A program made the position numbers and the translations under genes. 64,000 nt of DNA, taken from Rheum nobile. Taxonomy: Eukaryota > Streptophyta > Magnoliopsida > Caryophyllales > Polygonaceae. Of this stretch, positions 55,956 to 64,000 are shown one piece after another. Under the pieces are notes generated by a model that saw only the letters and a list, made by a program, of their open reading frames with translations, did no database searches and was not told the DNA's origin. The stretch lies in assembly GCA_027886185.1 (NCBI GenBank), contig WOAB01000127.1, positions 310,001-374,000 on the forward strand. The letters run 5' to 3'. Position 1 is the stretch's first letter, and the number at the start of each line of letters is the position of its first letter.

Positions 55956-58458
55956 TGTAATAACCCTTAATTTTAGTAGGGGTATTTGTGTAATTTTCAA
56001 CTCTCGTTTTGTAAGCAAGATGTGTTAGGCATAATCTGTAATCGGGTAAGATAATTTTGAGTCCAAAAATATAATTTGATAACTTAGACTCTTTGTGTTT
56101 GATGTGAACGAGATAAAAACATTTGTGGATATCTTTAATATTTATCCAAACAAGCCCTAGTTAGTATTGGAATGAAATAAATCAAAGTGACGGATAAAAA
56201 CTAGGTGTTTTGATTAATGATGGACCAATTTGATTTAAGTTTAGAATTTTCGTAGGCAATCCCGCATGAATATTTGTGTTCAAGGCAGCTTCGTAGAACG
56301 GGCATATCTTTTTTCCACAAATCTCGGATTTCAATGATTCAAGATGCATTCGAAACTAGACTCGAAGATCTATAATTCTCTAGTTTGCATGGAGACGTAA
56401 TTCCAATAGTAAGTGGTTCGAAATTATCCACCAATATGGGTCGATAAACCGTTTTATTCCACATTGCTCATCTTAGAAAGATTGATAAAACTCCCATCCC
56501 ACATCTGAAAGAGAGAAGAAGGAGGGTTGAGGAAACAACTATATATACATGTCTAGACACTCTCTACCATTCATCCAAAGTTAATAATTTGTAAGATGTT
56601 TCGCTATCGGCGGACCCAGTCTTTTGGCGGGTCCACAAAAGCGAAACTCTTCAAATTTGAAAAGTATTCGCTACGGCAGGCCCAATCTTTTTGACGGGCC
56701 CACAACTGCGAAATAGTGTAATTTTTGGGACTCTTCTTACATTTCTTCATCAATCTCATCGTTATCTTTTCTAGGGTGGGAGATGAAGCTTGGTGTCCTC
56801 TTCATAGTCGTAAGTTTCTGAGTTTATTACTTTCCAACTTAGTTCTTTCAGTTATTTCAATTCTTAGAGCATAGTTTAATTTAGGGTAATGTTGGTCTTA
56901 TACCGCAAAACCTTAATTGGTTTCGTGAGGATTCGTGGAGCGCTGGCATTGCCTCGGTGCTCAACAAACCAAGCTTTGTCTTGGTCTAGCGCGCATGATG
57001 GCCAACCGTCATCACTAGGGTGGTTGATTATGATGTGAGCGTCATGTGCTTAGAAGGGATCCATGGTGGTCGACGCATGCATGGTGTATACGTATGATCT
57101 TCAAAAGGAAAGTGGCGGTTCGCTCTTGCTGTGTTATTCCATATTTTTCTTAATTGACAATTAATCTATTATCTTAATTAAGTTGGGATAATAATCTTCT
57201 TAATTGTCGTTTGAGAACTTGTGTTTGTTAAATAATGTGATTAACTGAACCTTATTATTAGGTTGTATAATATGCTAGCTATGACCCTTATATATATTAT
57301 TATTATAGGGTGCTAGTTATAATTGGTGTGGACTTGTTGTGCATTGGTGTGGACATATAGATGCTAGTTTAGCACGAGTATTCGTAGGAACGCTGTGTAC
57401 CTTACGAGGTCTAGTCGTTTCTCTATAACTTTGTGTTAGGAAGTTAAATGCCCTAACGCTTTTGGTCATGACCTACCCCTATCCGAATATAGGTGGTGGT
57501 GCACTTAGCTAGTGCCAACATTTGGGATTCATCCCAAAGATATCTCTCGTATCGAGATGATGTGAATTAAAAGTCTTAACGTGAATGTACATTTTTGAAA
57601 GTAACCAAGATAAGTGCTTTTGCGCACATAATTAATATACCCTCGGGCGAGAAATACAACGTGGAACCCGCCTGGACTCTTGTTAAAGTAAGTCCTCTTT
57701 CCAATCTGGATTCGCATTGCGCGGTGAGGTTGGTCGTGGACCCAAATAATCAAGGTCGTGCTTATAAACTTGTGTGAAAAACTTAACATTCCCAAACAAT
57801 CTTCATATTTTCCTATAAGACTCAATTCCGTTGGAGTCTTATTTTCATTATATATCTTTTTCTATCATTCCGTGAAAGTTCCGGGTTATGTATCGTTCCT
57901 TCGGTTATTATTCGATGGACATTGATAGTAAACGGTTACGATCACTAGAACCATTATGCTTGTACCCTTGCATAGTCTTTCATTAGACTAACCAACCGGA
58001 TTATATTCCTTGTATGGTTGGCTGGTGTCATCCGTCCTATACGGCACATCAGTGGTTGGTCCCCGGCGATTTGAAGTAACCAATCGAAGAGAAGGCTTGC
58101 AGAAGAAGTTTGTGTTTTAAGAAGTAATATTTCCAAGGCGTACATGTTTAATTTGAAATAAATGTAATACGTAGTCATGTAATTAGGACTATTTTAAAAG
58201 AGTCTACCGCTGTAATTTAAAAGTCTTCCGCTGTTACTATACCTTGATGTAAAACCGTCCTCATTTTACAAGAGGAATCTTAATAAAAGGTTGAGTTTAT
58301 TTATTTAATATGTCTTCCGCTGATTATCCTTTCGTTATTTAATATTTATGTATTTATTTAAGCTTAAATGTTTTGATTAAAGCCTAGGGTGACTTTGGAC
58401 ATTAACGTCTGAGGTCACTGACGTGTGGCACTACCGACATAAGTTAGGGGTGTTACAG
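55956..58458 (+). mobile_element. solo LTR, 2503 bp, TSD GGCCC
   Basis: It starts TGTAATAACCC and ends GGGGTGTTACA, with GGCCC at 55951-55955 and 58459-58463. No internal domain is present, so it is a solo LTR. It is unusually long. Small open frames inside (for example 57529-57825 minus) are not genes. Its right half (about 57480-58458) matches the inverted segment 62665-63960. Confidence 0.92.
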
Positions 58459-58463
58459 GCCCC

Positions 58464-58718
58464 TCTACTAGTAATATAAAGTGATAGGATTGAGTATTTT
58501 TCTTAAGATGAAGAGAAGTTGAATGCTTTTACATGCCCCATTGACATACCTACTACGTTGTCTTACTTTACATGAGGCGGTTAATCAACGATTGGCGATT
58601 CTGAGGCCAGGTCTTCATAGTTGGGAGTGAAGTACTCCATCAAACATGCTTGTAATCCCTCATCGATATACGTGCATCAACTCTCTGGCCATGTCAACAA
58701 TGTTTCACAAGATCATTG
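58464..58718. other. unassigned interval
   Basis: Short AT-rich stretch between the solo LTR and the coiled-coil ORF; nothing recognised. Confidence 0.3.
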
Positions 58719-59213
58719 TCACATTTGGTCTACCTCTCTGGAGCTCTTTTGTATCCACAAATCACCGCTATCCCAAGACACATTTTTACAAGTAGGATGC
58801 AATGGCACATTGATTTTTTTGTTCAATTGATTGTGTTCGTCTTCGGCCATAAAAACAGACAATATCGCGTCTTCGTGCTCCTGTTGTGATTTATATAGTG
58901 TTGCATGTGCTTGGGACCAGGTTGTTTTGGCCTTCTCTTTCTCCTGGACAGCTTGCCATAGGTTTCCTTGGGTCTCTTCAATCTCGGCCTTCACCTGGTG
59001 AATCTCTTGATGAAAACGTTTGCGCTCGCCACACGCACCCTCAACAAGGGTACTATGTGACTGGTACCTTTCACGTAACTCGTCAAATTGTTTCGCCCTC
59101 TCTTCGAGAGTAGTGAACTTGTCCTTCGGCTTTTGAATCAAGTAGGTATTTTGTTTACGTATATTGTGGAAGTAGAGCCGCGATTGTGACAAACAATTTA
59201 CAAATTTAAGCAT
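58719..59213 (-). CDS. hypothetical coiled-coil protein fragment
   Basis: An open frame of 164 codons, the longest outside recognised elements in this part. The middle (KDKFTTLEERAKQFDELRER, HQEIHQVKAEIEETQGNLWQ, EKEKAKTTWSQAHATLYKSQ) has heptad-like spacing and high Glu/Lys/Gln, predicting a coiled coil. The first ~25 residues (MLKFVNCLSQSRLYFHNIRK) look unlike the rest, so the real start may be an upstream exon, with the ATG at 59213 not used. I do not recognise the family. Coiled-coil tails of this kind occur in plant transposon-associated proteins and in gene fragments carried by them. No expression signal is visible. Confidence 0.4.
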   Translation of the reverse strand: MLKFVNCLSQSRLYFHNIRKQNTYLIQKPKDKFTTLEERAKQFDELRERYQSHSTLVEGACGERKRFHQEIHQVKAEIEETQGNLWQAVQEKEKAKTTWSQAHATLYKSQQEHEDAILSVFMAEDEHNQLNKKINVPLHPTCKNVSWDSGDLWIQKSSREVDQM

Positions 59214-62200
59214 AACTAGAGTTATATTTAATTTTAGAAGGGTGATGGATGTTTTACCAATTCGAAACTCCTTGTCACTTCGATTTCTATATTATTCCCT
59301 GCAATGTGTGTTTAGGAATGACAATGGGTCGGGTGATGGATGGGTGGACCACATCTATCACCCGACCCAACTTTAAAAATTTGGTCACCCGATTCGTACC
59401 TGAGAATGACATCACCCGAACCTTATCCACCCAATACCCATCGGATGACTTTTACAATAAAATAATTTATTTATTAAATTTCACTAAAAAGTTATAGGTT
59501 AAATCGCAAATAAAAACAAGTAACATAATGTGTATATAAATTAAGTAAAGTTAGCACTAAAATATATCATACAACAACTACAACGCTGCATCCAAAACAT
59601 TCAACCAATAAACATAAAAAAATTAAATTATCAAAATAATCATCAAGCAAGTCTTCAAATTCACTCGTCATCATCAAAGATTCATATATGATGTGCCTCC
59701 TTCGAAAAGCAAATTTTACCATATAAAAATAGTTTAGGATGCTACTTGCTTAGTGTAAACTATACACATTAATTCGTAAACATTAATCCTAACATGATTA
59801 TGATTTATGATCTTGATCATACGCTTAATCACAAAGGCATAAAGACATACCGTTAGACATCGTGATTGTGAGATAACGAAGAGGATGAGAATCTGTTGGA
59901 GCAAAACGCAGACCTTGGAATTCGCCTTCTCTCTCTTAGCCTATGCTTCAGTTGTGTTACGTTGAGATAACCCTAATGATGAATTTCGGATTATTATTAT
60001 AGGCAGAGAGATGGGCCGGAATCCTCTAAAGATAAGATTTCAACCTTCCATCAAAGTTGATCAATAATAGATAATATCTTTAAATAATAGAGAATAATAT
60101 CTTCTAGTTGTAACCGAATCTTATCAAATCAGCGGTTCCTTAATTAAACCTGATATGTCATATGGGCCACATAATGAGATGTTCGAAATACCCACAAGCC
60201 CATACTTGTTGGGTCATGAATTTCTTACACTTAGTTCGCATTCCATGTACATGCTTAGATAAAATTTTATATTAATATATTGATTCGGATCTTATACCTA
60301 GAAATAAATTAATTGAAAGAAATTTAAATCAAATATGACTAATTAAATGCAAAAAGTAAAAGATAATATTCAAACAATACTTAATATATTCTATCTAATA
60401 TGAAAATCATGATAATATGTGAATAGTCTATATATTGAAAAGGAAATCAAGGTCATATCTAAAATATTTTATATATAAATAGTAATAATAATAATAATAA
60501 TAGAAAATAAATATGATTTAGTGATGTGACATAATGTGGAGTAGACATATGATAAAAAATGACGTAGTGCAATGTCAATATAACAAGTGGTCTTTGCTAG
60601 GTTTTACTTGTATTATATAGCAGATTAAAAATCAAAGATTCAAACCGATCATATAAATTATAACTTTGTAATTTTAGATATATAAAGGTGCACCAATGTA
60701 GTTACAAGATATGATAATACATATTCCAAATAACCACTATTTAAACTAAATTTGAAATAATGTTATTCCACGAACAATATATATATACTTCATTTTGAGA
60801 TATTTGAATACTATTAATTAAAGCAACATTTAAATTATCATAGTATATATAATATATCATCTAGATGAAATATTTATGATTAGAATGAATTTTAAATCTA
60901 GAAAAAATCAAAAAAACAAAAATAACAAGAAAGTCTAGGGTGGCTTTGGACAAGAACCTAACTTCTTATTTTGAAATATAAGGATTTGAACCTTTCTTTT
61001 TCCCATGTTTTACGGTCTTATAATCTATAAATCATAAAAGCAAATAATATACAAAATATTAAGATAGGAATGTATGAAATAAATCGCATGTTTCCTAATT
61101 TATACTAAATATCGTACCTTGATTAGGAAAGTCTCGAAAAAGAAGAATAACACAGTTATTTTTGTAATCTACCGTCTTCCCTAAATACTTTTAAAACTCA
61201 AAATATACCCTAAATATTTAATCCTTTCCTAATATACTATACACATTGGTTGGTAGAGCTATCAAAAAGTGACCAAACCCGTTTTATCGACCTGACTGAC
61301 CCGCTTTTAGACCCGACCCGACCTGACCGAAATTTTTGGTAACCCAAATTTATCGAATCCGACCCGATTAACGAATAACTGTGGATTACTAATAAAATAT
61401 AACATAAAATATATATGATAAATGAATCACATCATGGCTTGTTAAAATAGAGTGAATCGAATTTTAAAAATTATTTTACTAATATAGGTTACAAAGCGAA
61501 CAAATGAATCATATTTTTTCGTAATCTACATTCTTTCATAAATACTTTGAAGATATACCTCTATCTTTACCTTTTTAAACCTTAAAATATATACCAAATA
61601 CTTGTTCATTTCCTAGTATATTATACAAATCAATTACACATTTCCTAAGTTAAATAGAAATAAGTCACACAATTCATGATTTACATAAAAATGAATCATT
61701 TTTTCCACAAAATGAAACACGTTCTTCTGAAAACGATTTGAAGAGAGTCCTCTCAAGTGCAAACTCCAATTCTGGTAGCTTTGTAAACTCCAATTCTCCA
61801 CTCACAATTCCCATATAATTTTTGTCGATATGGTTTATCTGTAATTTCCCGATCTTTAAAGCAGATTGTTTAGTCTTGAATAAACTATATATATATGTTC
61901 TAAAACAAGAATTTCTTTTGCAACATGATACCTTAAGACTTTATTTTGTCACATGGCACCCCTACAATATTTTAGTCACATGTCATTTTTAATCTATTAT
62001 ACAAATCAATCACAAAATTCCTAATTTAGATAGAAATAAATCACATAATTTCTAATTTATACGCAATAAATCATCTTCTTCCATAAATACCGAGAATATA
62101 TAATTTAACCTTTTTAAACCTTAAATTATATTCGGAAGATTTGATCATTCTTAATCTACTGTACAAATCAAACACGTAATTCCTGATTTAGATGGAAATC

Positions 62201-62250
62201 ATTCACACAATTCATAATTTACATAAAAATGAATCACTTTCTTCCAAAAC
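59214..62250. other. AT-rich intergenic DNA, no gene recognised
   Basis: Two GC-richer patches, 59325-59450 and 61280-61375, contain repeated ACCCGA/TCGGGT words with 'caatgggtcgggtgatgg' and 'gacccgacccgacctgacc'. Such patches occur near ends of some plant hAT-like MITEs, but I cannot find paired termini. 61070-62240 repeats short phrases such as 'aatcacacaattc(c/a)taattta' at a loose ~150-400 bp spacing. An (AAT)n patch lies at 60480-60502. Confidence 0.4.
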
Positions 62251-62635
62251 CTATTGCATATATATATATACTAAATCAAAACCTCTTTAATGGTGCGTGT
62301 CTCTCCGAGAAAAATCCATGTTGTTATTTTCCACGTGTCATCACCTCAATTTTCAAATGTTATTTTAAAATTAAATAAAAATAAAAATTATATTCTCTTT
62401 ATTTACAACTTCGTTTTCGAGTAGCTTTCTTTTCAATTTCATCAAAAAATATATTCTTCTTTTAGATTCAATCTTTCTTCAAATCCTCTTTCTTTAATTA
62501 ATTTCTAATTTGTATTATTTCTCATTATATATATTTTTTATATTAATTAACAATATAATTTCTATATGAATTTTTTATCTAAATAACAATCTGATAAATA
62601 AATCCGTGCAAGGTACGAGATCTGATCTTAGAATC
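62251..62635 (+). mobile_element. possible non-autonomous Helitron
   Basis: The left part reads TATATATATATACTAAATCA then AAACC, and the right part has a short stem CCGTGC-aag-GTACGaG followed by ATCTGATCTTAG. Plant Helitrons often start TC/TATATAT..AAA and end with a CCCGTGC..GCACGGG hairpin before CTAG/CTRR. The match is loose and the terminal nucleotides are not diagnostic. Confidence 0.25.
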
Positions 62636-62664
62636 TCATCTAAATGATATATTATATATACTAT

Positions 62665-64000
62665 TGTAACACCCCCAAAATACCCTTTGGAAATATTACC
62701 GCCAGTGACCCCAGATTACACATCTGGGGTCACCCAAGGCTTAACCATTTTATAAAAAAACTGTATAATAACATAAGCTTTATTAAGTGACATACAACTG
62801 CCCAAATAATCTTTTATTAAAATGTTGAAAATTACAATTCGATAACAAGATCGAGTATAAATATTCATTACAGCGAAAGTCTTGAAATAAAAATGACTCA
62901 ACGGGTCTTGACCTTGCGATCTTACACCTAAGATCTCAACCTTGGAAAGAAACACACAAAACGCCAACTGCCCTCACGTCGAGTCCTTGCCTTTATTGAT
63001 GCGGAAACTTATCTGATGTGTCGTATGAGACGGATGACACCAGCCAACCATACAAGGGAAAATAACCGGTTGGTTAGTCTAATGAAAGACTATGCAAGGG
63101 TAGAAATAAAAAGGTTCTAGTGATTGTAACTGTTTACTATCATTTTCCCTCGAATAATAACCGAAGGAACTATACATAACCCGGAACTTTCACGGAATGA
63201 TTAGAATTAGATATGCACTGAAAAGAAGACTCCAAATGATTGAGTCTTATGGGAAAATATGACAAATGTTTGGGAACGTTATAGTTTTCACACAAGCGTT
63301 TAAAAACGACTTGATCATTTAGGTCAACGACCAACCTCACCGCACAATGCGAATCCAGATTGGAAAGAAGACTTACTCTAATCGAAGTCCAGGCGGTTTC
63401 CACATTGTACTCCTCGCCCGAGGGTATATTAATTATGTGCATAACCGCACTTATCTTATTTAATTCCAAACCGTATATTCACGTTTAAAGCTTTTATAAT
63501 ATATATCATCTCGATACGAGAGATATCTTGGGAACATTTCCCGAATGTTTGGCACCAGTTGTGTGCACCACCACCTATACTCGGATAGGGGTAGGTCATG
63601 ACCAGGAAAATTTTAGGGCAAAATCATCCTAAGCACCAAGTTATAACGAAATGACTAGACCTCGCAAGGTACATAGCGATCCTACGAATACTCGTTCTAA
63701 CTACACATTTAAGTTCACACATAAATCCACACCAATACCATCACGATAATTAACAAGTATAATAGCGTTATTTCTAGCAATATATACAACCTATTATAAT
63801 ATCATATTTTAATCACATCATTTATAAAATCTGTTCTCAAATGAAAACAACACTTCATTCCAATTTAATTAACAATCAAAATAATTGATAACTAAAGGAA
63901 ATATGGAATGATTAAGCAAGAGCGAACCGCCACTTGCCTTAATTAGACGAACGAAGATTTGCGGGTCGGGAATACTGGACACGAGCTCAACAGCCTAGTA
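62665..64000 (-). mobile_element. LTR related to 55956-58458, inverted, cut by the window end
   Basis: The plus strand starts TGTAACACCCCCAAAATACC, the complement of an LTR 3' end, and runs collinear with the reverse of 58458-57000. Shared text includes GACGGATGACACCAGCCAAC (complement at 58020-58040), CCAACCTCACCGCACAATGC and CCTCGCCCGAGGGTATATTA. It continues past 64000. Confidence 0.85.

Overview
The window is repeat-rich nuclear DNA from a flowering plant, probably a eudicot. The clues are plant-type LTR retrotransposons, L1-type LINEs with a zinc-knuckle ORF1, CACTA and Harbinger transposons, MITEs, and intron-bearing gene fragments that resemble plant KH-domain and RecA genes. I find no intact host gene, rRNA, true tRNA gene or CRISPR. 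Almost everything is transposon or transposon wreckage, much of it nested. Many boundaries can be fixed to the base because target-site duplications (TSDs) survive.

Region 1-8.2 kb: the end of a PIF/Harbinger transposase and its terminal repeat; a TRIM-like miniature retroelement; a decayed Ty3/gypsy pol between LTR remnants; and a 2.55-kb foldback element with long inverted arms around a 162-bp tandem repeat.

Region 7.8-19.7 kb: one decayed gypsy copy (integrase plus LTR) is split by two insertions. The first is a deletion-derivative LTR retrotransposon (8208-12467; 732-bp LTRs, gag fused to protease, no RT or integrase core) with three SINE-like units at its right edge. The second is a solo LTR (13737-15010, TSD AGTGC). 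Next come a second solo LTR (15693-16872, TSD TTAAT) and an antisense Tat-like gypsy gag-protease with its PBS and LTR.

Region 19.7-38.4 kb: an antisense full-length but broken LINE (ORF2 then ORF1, reading leftward). A copia LTR sits directly upstream of its ORF1. The segment 'copia LTR part - LINE ORF1 - start of ORF2' is repeated four times with a period near 2.55 kb. One break in the series holds a copia gag-protease-integrase fragment (27.3-29.0 kb) and another holds a solo LTR (30023-31543).

Region 38.4-47 kb: Tourist- and Stowaway-like MITEs, one nested in the other; one CACTA-type terminus; a TIR element flanked by a direct duplication of about 105 bp; a decayed tandem array; and a long GA microsatellite.

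Region 47.05-55.23 kb: a CACTA element (TSD AAC) whose minus-strand gene joins the N-terminal part of a TNP2 transposase to a spliced Ulp1-type cysteine protease domain. A second CACTA (51367-55170, TSD TTT) is inserted near its right end. This second element carries, in the same orientation, exons of a KH-domain RNA-binding protein gene and exons of an organellar-type RecA gene, introns included. It is a Pack-CACTA style capture of two unrelated genes and the most interesting item here.

Region 55.2-64 kb: a 2.5-kb solo LTR with TSD GGCCC, an unassigned coiled-coil ORF, AT-rich DNA with little recognisable content, a weak Helitron candidate, and an inverted relative of the 2.5-kb LTR running off the window.
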